The position numbers and the translations under genes are program-made. DNA of 64,000 nucleotides from Pseudaminobacter sp040045035 (GTDB lineage Bacteria > Pseudomonadota > Alphaproteobacteria > Rhizobiales > Rhizobiaceae). The stretch spans positions 434,001-498,000 of the forward strand of contig NZ_JBDZDS010000001.1 in the NCBI RefSeq assembly GCF_040045035.1. The letters are read 5' to 3'. The notes below the pieces were generated by a model. It worked only from the letters and a program-made list of their open reading frames with translations. It did not search any database and had not been told where the DNA came from. The number at the start of each line of letters is the position of its first letter. The stretch's first letter is position 1. Shown here piece after piece: positions 25,703-33,235 of this stretch.

Positions 25703-26859
25703 TATCTACCCTCGCTGAGATGAACAACCGGCCAACAGATGAAGAGCTTCGGATTCGAGGTGCTCTCAACCTCGGCAAGAATGCCGAGAGCGATCAGCCG
25801 TTCGACGGCAGCCTTGGCCGCTGGATATGTAACCCCACGCCTCTCGGCAAGCCGCGGAATGGACAAGACAGGCGTCACAAAGAGGTCATCGATCGTCATT
25901 ACGTCGCGTGCACTGCCGCCTGCATTAGTAACGCGGCTTCGCATATCGTGCCGCAGATTCTCGAGGTCGGACAACGTACGGCAGGCGGAGCGACAGGAAC
26001 TGGTCACCATTTCTAGAAAGAAGCGCAGCCATCCATTCCAGTCGCCGTCGCGCGACACGGCCAGCATGAGGTCGACATAGTCGTCCTTTCGGCCCTCGAC
26101 AGCTGGACTGAGATAGAGCAGGGGACGTTCAAGGACGTTTTCCTGCATCAGGAAGATAGGGATCAGTATTCGCCCGACCCGGCCGTTGCCATCGGCAAAG
26201 GGATGGATCGTTTCGAACTGGTAGTGAAACAGGGCGGCATCGATGATGGCCGGCGTGTTGCCGCGTTGGTCGCGATTTATGTAACGCTCCAGTGCCGCCA
26301 TCGCGATTTCTGTTTCCGCCGGCGGCGGTGGGATGAATCTGGCATTTTCGATCTGCCGATTTCGACCGCCGATGAAATTCTGCTGGTCCTTGTATTCTCC
26401 CGGACGCTTGTGTGCACCTCTTTCCCGTCGCGCACCGCTGAGAAGCATAGCATGTGTCTGCTTGATCAATCGGTTCGAGATTGGGATTTCCTGACGCAAG
26501 CGGTCGGCGAGTTCGAATGCGCGCAGATAGTTTCGGACCTCTATTGTCGAATCGTCAACGTCCGTTTCCGCACCGGCTTCGGCGATGGCAAGAGCGTTGG
26601 CCGTCGTATAGGTTCCCTCCATCGAAGAAGACAGCAGGGCCTCCTGGCGTTGCAAGGGCCGGATGACGAGCGCCGGATTGGCAAGTCCTCGCCCTGCGCC
26701 GTTCAATTCACCAATTGCCTGCATCGCCTCTGCCAGTGGCAAGGCGAGAGTGGAATAATCGATTTCAGGCGGCAGTGGATTGGGTGCGAACGCCATCTGC
26801 CCACCTATTGCGGGAACAAGTCGTCCACTGGGAGAGTTGGAGAATTCCACGGGATTCAT
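25702..26859 (-). CDS. fic: Fic family protein with inhibitory motif and C-terminal winged helix
   Basis: A 385-residue Fic-domain protein; such enzymes usually transfer AMP from ATP to a target hydroxyl. The core motif HPFADGNGRVGR lies at about residues 219-230. SSSMEG at 77-82 matches the inhibitory helix pattern (S/T)xxxE(G/N) placed before the Fic core (class II), so activity should be self-restrained. The C-terminus (about 320-378, SIPRLAERRGVTYPAAKAAVERLIALGIL) is a winged-helix DNA-binding domain. The gene is visibly less GC-rich than its neighbours. It sits between tldD and cobB, sharing one base with cobB, and is preceded by two matching palindromes. A DNA-bound, self-regulated AMP transferase is the reading; targets are unknown. 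Confidence 0.92.
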   Translation of the reverse strand: MNPVEFSNSPSGRLVPAIGGQMAFAPNPLPPEIDYSTLALPLAEAMQAIGELNGAGRGLANPALVIRPLQRQEALLSSSMEGTYTTANALAIAEAGAETDVDDSTIEVRNYLRAFELADRLRQEIPISNRLIKQTHAMLLSGARRERGAHKRPGEYKDQQNFIGGRNRQIENARFIPPPPAETEIAMAALERYINRDQRGNTPAIIDAALFHYQFETIHPFADGNGRVGRILIPIFLMQENVLERPLLYLSPAVEGRKDDYVDLMLAVSRDGDWNGWLRFFLEMVTSSCRSACRTLSDLENLRHDMRSRVTNAGGSARDVMTIDDLFVTPVLSIPRLAERRGVTYPAAKAAVERLIALGILAEVESTSNPKLFICWPVVHLSEGR

Positions 26860-26868
26860 AGCGCAACC

Positions 26869-26910
26869 GACTGAGATTATAGTTTGAACGTAGAAACTAT
26901 AATCTCAGTC
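26869..26910. promoter_or_regulatory. Operator-like 17-bp perfect inverted repeat next to the fic start
   Basis: GACTGAGATTATAGTTT (26869-26885), eight bases, AAACTATAATCTCAGTC (26894-26910), perfect. It ends nine bases before the fic ATG (26859, minus strand). On the minus strand the proximal arm contains TATAAT, a possible -10 box, which would leave a very short leader. Its inner 28 bp share plan and spacing with the second palindrome at 26947. Confidence 0.7.
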
Positions 26911-26946
26911 AGAGTGATTCAAGTCGCCTTCAATAGCGGCCTTGGG

Positions 26947-26976
26947 AATTAAAGTTTTGTCCTCAAAACTTTAATT
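26947..26976. promoter_or_regulatory. Second operator-like inverted repeat between tldD and fic
   Basis: AATTAAAGTTTT (26947-26958), six bases, AAAACTTTAATT (26965-26976), perfect 12-bp arms. Its inner part, ATTAAAGTTT, eight bases, AAACTTTAAT, has the same form as the palindrome at 26869-26910; centres are 72 bp apart, near seven helical turns. It also follows the tldD stop by 16 bases and could form an AU-rich hairpin. Confidence 0.6.
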
Positions 26977-26992
26977 ATAGAGGTGGGACGGA

Positions 26993-28405
26993 TCAGGCCT
27001 GCGTGCCGCCGACGGTCATCTGGTTCATGCGCAGATGCGGCTGGCCCACGCCCACCGGCACGCCCTGGCCGCCCTTGCCGCACATGCCTATACCGGGGTC
27101 GAGCTTCATGTCGTTGCCGACCATGGTGACGCGGTGCATGGCGTCGGGGCCATTGCCGATCAGCATGGCGCCCTTGATCGGCTGGGTCACCTTGCCGTCC
27201 TCGATCATGTAGGCCTCGGTGCAGCCGAACACGAACTTGCCCGAAGTGATGTCGACCTGGCCGCCGCCGAAGGAGACGGCATAGATGCCGCGCTTGACCG
27301 ACGCGATGATCTCTTCCGGCGCCATGTCGCCGCCAGTCATATAAGTGTTGGTCATGCGCGGCATGGGCTGGTGCGCATAGGATTCGCGCCGGCCGTTGCC
27401 GGTGGCGGCCACGCCCATCAGGCGCGCATTCTGGCGGTCCTGCATGTAGCCGACGAGCTTGCCGTCCTCGATCAGCACGTTGCGGGCGCTGGGCGTGCCC
27501 TCGTCGTCGACGGTCAGTGAGCCGCGGCGCTCTGCGATGGTGCCGTCATCGACGACGGTGACGCCCTTGGCGGCAACCTGCTGGCCCATCAGGCCGGCGA
27601 AGGCGGAGGTCTTCTTGCGGTTGAAGTCGCCCTCCAGCCCGTGGCCGACCGCCTCGTGAAGCATCACGCCCGGCCAGCCGCTGGAGAGCACGATGTCAAA
27701 GGTGCCGGCAGGAGCGGGGATGGCCCTGAGGTTGACCAGCGCCTGGCGAAGCGCCTCGTCGGCGGCGAATTTCCAGCTGTCCTCGGCGAGGAACTCGCCA
27801 AAACCCTTGCGGCCGCCCATGCCGTAGGAGCCGGTTTCCTGGCGGTCGCCTTCGCCAACCACAACGGAGACGTTCATCCGCACGAGCGGGCGTACGTCGC
27901 GCACCATATGGCCGTCGGGGCGCATGATCTCGACATGCTGCCAGGATGAGGTGAGCGCGGCGGTGACCTGCCGTACGCGCGGGTCCTTGGCGCGCAACCA
28001 GGCGTCGATCTCCTGCAGAAGCTTGGCCTTGGCCTCGAAGCTGGGCGAGGGGATCGGGTTCTCCTCGCTGTAGAGATGGCGATTGGTGCGCGCGGGCGCC
28101 GCGGCAAGCGTGCCGGAATAGCCGCCTTTGACAGCGGATACGGCGTCGGAGGCGCGGCGCAATGCAGCTTCCGACAATTCGCTGGCATGGGCGTAGCCGG
28201 TGGCTTCACCGGCAACGGCGCGCAAGCCAAACCCCTGGTCGGTGTTAAAGTTGGCCGTCTTCAGGCGGCCGTTGTCGAACATCAGCGACTCGCTCTCGCT
28301 ATATTCGAGGAAGAGCTCGCCGTCGTCCGCGCCGCCGATGGTTTCGGAGACGATGCGACGGATCTGGTCTTCGGAGATGTCGAATTGGCCGAGAAGGCTG
28401 TTCAT
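26993..28405 (-). CDS. tldD: Metalloprotease TldD
   Basis: TldD forms a heterodimeric protease with TldE/PmbA that degrades unfolded peptides and matures some modified peptides. The 470-residue protein has LFLEYSESESLMFDNGRLK, GLRAVAGEATGYAHASEL, the zinc motif in VMLHEAVGHGLEGDFNRK (HExxxH), DDEGTPSARNVLIEDGKLVGYM, GNGRRESYAHQPMPRMTNTY (split conserved block) and CGKGGQGVPVGVGQPHLR. Start at 28405 (MNSLLGQFDISEDQIRR) is preferred over upstream ATGs at 28435 and 28444. tldE is not in the window. Confidence 0.93.
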   Translation of the reverse strand: MNSLLGQFDISEDQIRRIVSETIGGADDGELFLEYSESESLMFDNGRLKTANFNTDQGFGLRAVAGEATGYAHASELSEAALRRASDAVSAVKGGYSGTLAAAPARTNRHLYSEENPIPSPSFEAKAKLLQEIDAWLRAKDPRVRQVTAALTSSWQHVEIMRPDGHMVRDVRPLVRMNVSVVVGEGDRQETGSYGMGGRKGFGEFLAEDSWKFAADEALRQALVNLRAIPAPAGTFDIVLSSGWPGVMLHEAVGHGLEGDFNRKKTSAFAGLMGQQVAAKGVTVVDDGTIAERRGSLTVDDEGTPSARNVLIEDGKLVGYMQDRQNARLMGVAATGNGRRESYAHQPMPRMTNTYMTGGDMAPEEIIASVKRGIYAVSFGGGQVDITSGKFVFGCTEAYMIEDGKVTQPIKGAMLIGNGPDAMHRVTMVGNDMKLDPGIGMCGKGGQGVPVGVGQPHLRMNQMTVGGTQA

Positions 28406-28549
28406 GGCGGGTCCGCCTCGTTTGGAAGATGACATTCGACCCACGATGTAGGCGTGCCGACGGCTTTCGGCAATGCGCCAATGGTTGGCAAAGAAGGTGC
28501 GGGGCGGCTTTGCGCCCCTATCCCGTCCGTGCCAATTCCGCCGCTGCCA

Positions 28550-29113
28550 TCAGGGCAGGGCGGCAAAACCGTCGTTGAAGCCCTTCAGGTCGACAGGGAT
28601 ACCGATGCCTTCCTCAGGCGTCTGGAAGACGATGAAGGTGGCCGAGGTGCCGGACTTCAGCGTGTCGAGCAGCGGCTTCTCGAGGATGACCTCTGCGTAG
28701 CAGCCGTCACCGAAGCAGCGCACGAAATAGGCGCGGCCAATGTCCTTGCCGTCGATATTGAGGCCCAGCCCGTTGGGCAGGAGCACGCCGAGCGGCGCGA
28801 GAACGCGCAGGATCTCAGCCTTGTTGTCGGCCGTGCGCAGCACGACCACCGAAAGGCCGATCTCGGGCCTGTCCTCGGCAATCACATTCTGCATCATCAC
28901 GCACTGCTCGGCGGTCGCGCCAGCCGGCGTGTCGCAGATGATGGACCAGGCGCCGTGGGTGGAGCGCACTGTTCCGCCTTGCGGCTTGGGCGCCTGCTGT
29001 GCCTGGGGCTGTTGCTCCGGGGCAGGCTGCTGCGCGCTCGCCGGAACGATCGAACCGGCAAGGGCGGCGAAAAGAACGACCTTCGCCAAGGTACCCGAAA
29101 GTCGAGAGGTCAT
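28550..29113 (-). CDS. Invasion-associated locus B (IalB) family protein
   Basis: A 187-residue periplasmic protein. The signal peptide spans about residues 1-27 (LAKVVLFAALAGSIVPASA), followed by a Gln/Pro-rich linker (QQPAPEQQPQAQQAPKPQ) and an IalB domain: HGAWSIICDTPAG, CVMMQNVIAED, VLLPNGLGLNIDGKDIGRA and FVRCFGDGCYAEV, with four Cys likely in disulfides. The name comes from Bartonella; in free-living rhizobia the function is not established. The ATG at 29113 is the only start that gives a signal peptide; the long open frame upstream is not coding. Confidence 0.9.
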   Translation of the reverse strand: MTSRLSGTLAKVVLFAALAGSIVPASAQQPAPEQQPQAQQAPKPQGGTVRSTHGAWSIICDTPAGATAEQCVMMQNVIAEDRPEIGLSVVVLRTADNKAEILRVLAPLGVLLPNGLGLNIDGKDIGRAYFVRCFGDGCYAEVILEKPLLDTLKSGTSATFIVFQTPEEGIGIPVDLKGFNDGFAALP

Positions 29114-29499
29114 GATGGCTCCATTTCGAATCGCGGCAAGACGGACCGTGACAATTGAATCTATAAGGCAACAGGATGGCCGGCCCAAACAATTGCGGCA
29201 GTTTGCGCGATTTTCCAAGCCAAATTCGTACCGATCGATTGCGAAACTTGGCGGCAGAAAGCGCCCACTTGGCCGAGGTGCGGGCCTGCTCCGCCGCTTC
29301 CTGCTCCCTGTGGGAAAACGAAAAAATACGGCATATCCGTGGCTGCGCGCAAAAATGCCGCACAGGTTCTTGTGCTCCTTCCTTGCGGACGGAAAGAGAG
29401 TATGGTTTGAACCCACGCTAGGACCATCGGGATTCCCGTCCCGATGCGCTTTTTTATTCGTGCGACCTGAAAGCACGAAATTGGGAGACAAAGAGGGCG
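29114..29499 (+). other. Gene-free region between ialB and coxB
   Basis: About 386 bp between divergent ialB and coxB with no convincing protein-coding sequence: the open frames crossing it are low-complexity extensions. It must hold both promoters. The last 75 bp carry a hairpin followed by T-rich sequence, listed separately. A long untranslated coxB leader or a small RNA is possible. Confidence 0.6.
29425..29456 (+). terminator. Terminator-like hairpin in the coxB leader
   Basis: CATCGGGA (29425-29432), loop TTCCCG, TCCCGATG (29439-29446), then CGC and TTTTTTATT. This is a standard intrinsic terminator shape on the plus strand, 44 bp before coxB, yet no plus-strand gene precedes it. It is either an attenuator of the cox operon or the 3' end of a small RNA. 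Confidence 0.65.
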
Positions 29500-30363
29500 A
29501 TGAGAAAAATCCTTGCAAGTGCTGGCGCTGCGGCAGCCTTTTTCGCCACCGCCGCGGCTTATGCGGCACCAACGCCTTGGCAGACCGGGTTCCAGCCCGC
29601 TGCCACGGGCATCATGGAGCAGATTACCTGGTTCGAGCACTACACCTTGTGGTTCATGGGGCCGATCACGCTTTTGGTGGTGTTGCTTCTGGCATACTGC
29701 GTTCTGCGCTTCCGCGCCGCCGCAAACCCGAACCCTTCGCGGACCAGCCACAACACGCTGATCGAGGTGATCTGGACCGTCGGACCCGTCGTGGTCCTGC
29801 TGTTCCTCGCCGTTCCGTCGTTCCAGCTGCTCACCGCTCAGTACTCGCCCCCTGAAGAGGCCAAGGTCACCGTGAAGGCCACGGCCAACCAGTGGAACTG
29901 GGACTACGAATACCAGACCGCCGACGCCTTCTCCTTTAACTCGGCGATTCTGGAAGACGCCGACCGCGCTGCCGCCGGCAAGGAAGACCGCACTCTCTAT
30001 CCGCGCCTTCTGGCCGTCGATCACGAGATCGTCGTTCCGGTCAATACGGTCGTTCGCGTCCTCATCACCGCCAGCGACGTGATCCACTCGTTCGCCGTGC
30101 CGGCCTTCGGCGTCAAGATGGACGCGGTGCCGGGTCGCATCAACGAGACCTGGTTCAAGGCCAACAAGGAAGGTCTGTATTACGGTCAGTGCTCGCAGCT
30201 CTGCGGCAAGGACCATGCTTTCATGCCGATCGCGGTTCGCGTCGTCAGCGAGCAGCAGTATGAAACCTGGGTTGCCACGGCCAAGTCCAATCTCGACGGC
30301 GCCAACAAGGCACTGATGGCTGAAATTGAAACCACCAACAAGGTGGCGGCCGCCGGCAATTGA
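29500..30363 (+). CDS. coxB: Cytochrome c oxidase subunit II
   Basis: Takes electrons from cytochrome c through its CuA centre and passes them to subunit I. The 287-residue precursor has a signal peptide (MRKILASAGAAAAFFATAAAYA), two transmembrane segments (WFMGPITLLVVLLLAYCVL and VGPVVVLLFLAVPSFQLL), the aromatic patch ANQWNWDYEY, and the CuA site: HSFAVPAFGVKMD, then YYGQCSQLCGKDHAFMPI with Cys-x3-Cys-x3-His. There is no fused cytochrome c domain, so it is a plain aa3-type subunit. It leads the cox cluster, 37 nt before coxA. Confidence 0.96.
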   Translation: MRKILASAGAAAAFFATAAAYAAPTPWQTGFQPAATGIMEQITWFEHYTLWFMGPITLLVVLLLAYCVLRFRAAANPNPSRTSHNTLIEVIWTVGPVVVLLFLAVPSFQLLTAQYSPPEEAKVTVKATANQWNWDYEYQTADAFSFNSAILEDADRAAAGKEDRTLYPRLLAVDHEIVVPVNTVVRVLITASDVIHSFAVPAFGVKMDAVPGRINETWFKANKEGLYYGQCSQLCGKDHAFMPIAVRVVSEQQYETWVATAKSNLDGANKALMAEIETTNKVAAAGN

Positions 30364-30400
30364 TGCCGCGTCCGGACAGAATTTAGGAATGGAGCGGAAC

Positions 30401-32050
30401 ATGGCAGGCGCTGCAGTTCACGACGGCCACGATCACAAGCCGAAAGGCTTGGTTCGTTGGCTCTATTCGACCAACCACAAGGATATCGGCACGCTTTATC
30501 TGATCTTCGCGATCATCGCGGGCCTGATCGGCGGCTTCCTGTCGGTGATGATCCGCTGGGAACTGGCTGAGCCGGGTATCCAGATCTTCCACGGCCTTGC
30601 GTCGATGGTCTACGGCGTCGAGGGGGATGCCGCGATCGATGCCGGCAAGCAGATGTTCAACGTGTTCACCACCATGCACGGCCTGATCATGATCTTCTTC
30701 ATGGTCATGCCCGCGCTGATCGGTGGCTTCGCCAACTGGATGGTGCCGATCATGATCGGTGCGCCGGACATGGCATTCCCGCGCATGAACAACATTTCGT
30801 TCTGGCTGCTGGTTCCGGCCTTCATCCTGCTGCTGATGTCGTTCTTCGTCCCCGGTCCGGCCGGTGGCCATGGCGTCGGCGGCGGCTGGACCATGTATCC
30901 GCCCTATGCGACCTCGGGTCAGCCTGGGCCGGCAATGGACCTGGCGATCCTGTCGGTGCACATCGCCGGCGCTTCGTCGATCCTTGGTGCGATCAACTTC
31001 ATCACCACCATCTTCAACATGCGCGCTCCGGGCATGACGCTGCACAAGATGCCGCTGTTCGCCTGGGCGGTGCTGATCACGGCCTTCCTGCTGCTGCTGT
31101 CGCTGCCGGTTCTGGCGGGTGGCATCACCATGCTGCTGACCGATCGTAACTTCGGCACGGCGTTCTTCTCGCCGGAAGGCGGCGGCGACCCGATCCTGTT
31201 CCAGCACCTGTTCTGGTTCTTCGGTCACCCGGAAGTGTACATCCTGATTCTGCCGGGCTTCGGCATCGTCAGCCACATCATTGCGACCTTCTCGCGCAAG
31301 CCGATCTTCGGTTACCTCGGCATGGCTTACGCCATGGTCGCGATCGGCGCGGTCGGCTTCGTCGTGTGGGCTCACCACATGTACACCACCGGCCTGTCGC
31401 TCGACACGCAGCGCTACTTCGTGTTCGCCACGATGGTTATCGCGGTGCCGACGGGCGTGAAGATCTTCTCGTGGATCGCCACGATGTGGGGCGGCTCGAT
31501 TTCCTTCAAGACGCCGATGCTGTGGGCAGTGGGCTTCATCTTCCTGTTCACCGTCGGTGGCGTCACGGGCGTCCAGCTCGCCAACGCCGGCCTCGACCGC
31601 TCGCTGCACGACACCTACTACGTGATCGCGCACTTCCACTACGTGCTGTCGCTGGGTGCGGTGTTCGCCATCTTCGCGGCCTGGTACTACTGGTTCCCGA
31701 AGATGACCGGCTACATGTACTCGCCGGTGATCGCCAACGCCCACTTCTGGATCACCTTCGTGGGCGTGAACATGATCTTCTTCCCGCAGCACTTCCTGGG
31801 TCTGGCCGGCATGCCGCGCCGTTACATCGACTACCCGGATGCCTTTGCGGGCTGGAACCAGGTGTCGTCCTACGGCTCCTACATCTCGGCCTTCGCGGTG
31901 GGTGTGTTCCTGTTCGGCGTGTTCGAGGCATTCGCCAAGAAGCGCGTCGCCGGCGCCAACCCGTGGGGCGATGGTGCGACCACGCTGGAATGGCAGCTGT
32001 CTTCGCCGCCGCCGTTCCACCAGTGGGAACAGCTGCCGCGCATCAAGTAA
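30401..32050 (+). CDS. coxA: Cytochrome c oxidase subunit I (aa3 type)
   Basis: Catalytic subunit with heme a, heme a3 and CuB, reducing oxygen and pumping protons. The 549-residue membrane protein has the N-terminus WLYSTNHKDIGTLYLIF, heme a ligand region TMHGLIMIFFMV, WMVPIMIGAPDMAFPRMNN with the D-channel Asn motif, FWFFGHPEVYILILPGFGI with the CuB His and cross-linked Tyr, HHMYTTG, and HDTYYVIAHFHYVLSLG with heme a/a3 His ligands. GGAGCGGAAC directly precedes the ATG at 30401; the frame open from 30326 overlaps coxB and is not used. A hairpin follows the stop. Confidence 0.97.
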   Translation: MAGAAVHDGHDHKPKGLVRWLYSTNHKDIGTLYLIFAIIAGLIGGFLSVMIRWELAEPGIQIFHGLASMVYGVEGDAAIDAGKQMFNVFTTMHGLIMIFFMVMPALIGGFANWMVPIMIGAPDMAFPRMNNISFWLLVPAFILLLMSFFVPGPAGGHGVGGGWTMYPPYATSGQPGPAMDLAILSVHIAGASSILGAINFITTIFNMRAPGMTLHKMPLFAWAVLITAFLLLLSLPVLAGGITMLLTDRNFGTAFFSPEGGGDPILFQHLFWFFGHPEVYILILPGFGIVSHIIATFSRKPIFGYLGMAYAMVAIGAVGFVVWAHHMYTTGLSLDTQRYFVFATMVIAVPTGVKIFSWIATMWGGSISFKTPMLWAVGFIFLFTVGGVTGVQLANAGLDRSLHDTYYVIAHFHYVLSLGAVFAIFAAWYYWFPKMTGYMYSPVIANAHFWITFVGVNMIFFPQHFLGLAGMPRRYIDYPDAFAGWNQVSSYGSYISAFAVGVFLFGVFEAFAKKRVAGANPWGDGATTLEWQLSSPPPFHQWEQLPRIK

Positions 32051-32066
32051 CGGCACCATGAAAACT

Positions 32067-32095
32067 TCGAAACCGCCGCTCGTCGGCGGTTTCGA
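32067..32095 (+). terminator. Strong hairpin between coxA and ctaB
   Basis: TCGAAACCGCCG (32067-32078), loop CTCGT, CGGCGGTTTCGA (32084-32095): perfect 12-bp stem 17 bases after the coxA stop. No T run follows, so read-through to ctaB is likely; it may lower expression of the assembly genes or protect the coxBA message from 3' decay. Confidence 0.65.
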
Positions 32096-32121
32096 GCGAA
32101 CGAAAAGTGGACTGGTTAGGC

Positions 32122-33066
32122 ATGGCCCTGGTTGAAAAGAGAACATTGGACGAAGGCGGCATCCGCTTGTCGGAAGCGACCGCCGGCGATTTCCTCGCGC
32201 TGCTGAAGCCGCGGGTGATGTCGCTCGTCGTGTTCACGGCCTTTGTCGGCCTGATGGCCGCGCCCGTGTCGATCAATCCTTTCATCGCCGTCGTGGCCAT
32301 CCTGGCCATCGCCATCGGTGCAGGCGCCTCCGGCGCGCTGAACATGTGGTACGACGCCGATATCGACGCCGTCATGACGCGCACCGCCAAGCGGCCGGTG
32401 CCGTCAGGACGCGTTCTGCCCCGCGAGGCACTGGCCTTCGGCCTGGTCCTTTCCCTGCTTTCGGTGATGACGCTGGGCGTGCTGGTCAACTGGGTTTCGG
32501 CCGCGCTGCTCGCCTTCACCATTTTCTTCTATGCGGTGATCTACACGATCTGGCTGAAGCGCTGGACGCCGCAGAACATCGTTATCGGCGGCGCCGCCGG
32601 TGCGTTCCCGCCGGTCGTCGGCTGGGCTGCCGCAACCGGTTCGGTGAGCCTCGAAAGCATCATCCTCTTCCTCATCATCTTCCTGTGGACGCCGCCCCAT
32701 TTCTGGGCGCTGGCTCTCTTCAAGTCCGGGGACTACGAGCGCGCGGGCATCCCGATGATGCCGAACGTCGCCGGTGCAGCCTCCACCCGCAGGCAGATCT
32801 TCGCCTATACTCTACTGACCGCCCCCGTGGGCGTGTTACCCTGGCTTCTCGGCTTCACCAGCCTGGCCTATGGCGTCGTCGCGATCGCGCTCGGCCTTGG
32901 CTTCATCTGGTATGCCTGGAAGGTGCTGGTCATGCCCGACAGCGACCGCACCATGAAGCCGGCCAAGGCACTGTTCGGTTATTCATTGCTCTACCTGTTC
33001 GTTATCTTCGCAGCTTACCTGACCGATAGCGTCGTCGAGCATGTGCTCGCGATGCCGGGAGTATGA
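32122..33066 (+). CDS. ctaB: Protoheme IX farnesyltransferase (heme O synthase)
   Basis: UbiA-superfamily membrane enzyme that adds a farnesyl group to heme b, making heme O on the way to heme A for the oxidase encoded next to it. The 314-residue protein has FLALLKPRVMSLVVFTAFVG, the Asp-rich motif NMWYDADIDAVMTRTAKRP, TIWLKRWTPQNIVIGGAAGAF (in two blocks) and the second motif DYERAGIPMMPNVAG, with about eight or nine hydrophobic segments. Start ATG 32122 is preferred over a GTG at 32107. Its stop overlaps the small CoxF-like gene (ATGA). Confidence 0.95.
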   Translation: MALVEKRTLDEGGIRLSEATAGDFLALLKPRVMSLVVFTAFVGLMAAPVSINPFIAVVAILAIAIGAGASGALNMWYDADIDAVMTRTAKRPVPSGRVLPREALAFGLVLSLLSVMTLGVLVNWVSAALLAFTIFFYAVIYTIWLKRWTPQNIVIGGAAGAFPPVVGWAAATGSVSLESIILFLIIFLWTPPHFWALALFKSGDYERAGIPMMPNVAGAASTRRQIFAYTLLTAPVGVLPWLLGFTSLAYGVVAIALGLGFIWYAWKVLVMPDSDRTMKPAKALFGYSLLYLFVIFAAYLTDSVVEHVLAMPGV

Positions 33067-33227
33067 CCATGAACGAGAACGAGACGGTGACCCTCACCGA
33101 AAGCCAGCGCAAGGCGCAACGCAGCCGTTCGATCGCCATCGGGCTCGGGCTTGCCCTGCTCGTCGTGATCTTCTACGTCGCGACCATCATCAAGTTCGGC
33201 CCGTCGATTCTGCACGGAGCGATGTGA
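33063..33227 (+). CDS. CoxF-like small membrane protein of the cox cluster
   Basis: A 54-residue protein starting MTMNENETVTLTESQRK, with a basic stretch (KAQRSRS) and one transmembrane helix (IGLGLALLVVIFYVATIIKF), ending GPSILHGAM. The start overlaps the ctaB stop by four bases and ctaG begins nine bases after its stop, so it is translated in the operon. Rhizobial cox clusters carry such a short gene between ctaB and ctaG, often called coxF; a role in oxidase assembly is inferred from position. It is easily missed because it is so short. Confidence 0.85.
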   Translation: MTMNENETVTLTESQRKAQRSRSIAIGLGLALLVVIFYVATIIKFGPSILHGAM

Positions 33228-33235
33228 GGGCCGCC

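Noticed and set aside
18088..28405. A genomic island spanning the toxin pair through fic
   Set aside because: Housekeeping genes (pirin, dxs, tlyA, cobB, tldD) lie between, there is no integrase, tRNA end or flanking repeat; only the toxin pair and fic look accessory.
29161..30402. Minus-strand and long plus-strand frames spanning the coxB leader
   Set aside because: They cross the coxB gene and promoter region, contain no domain, and conflict with the clear coxB and ialB readings.
30383..32146. A 587-codon minus-strand frame opposite coxA
   Set aside because: Composition (His, Arg, Gln, Glu-rich, no pattern) is that of an antisense shadow; coxA is unambiguous.
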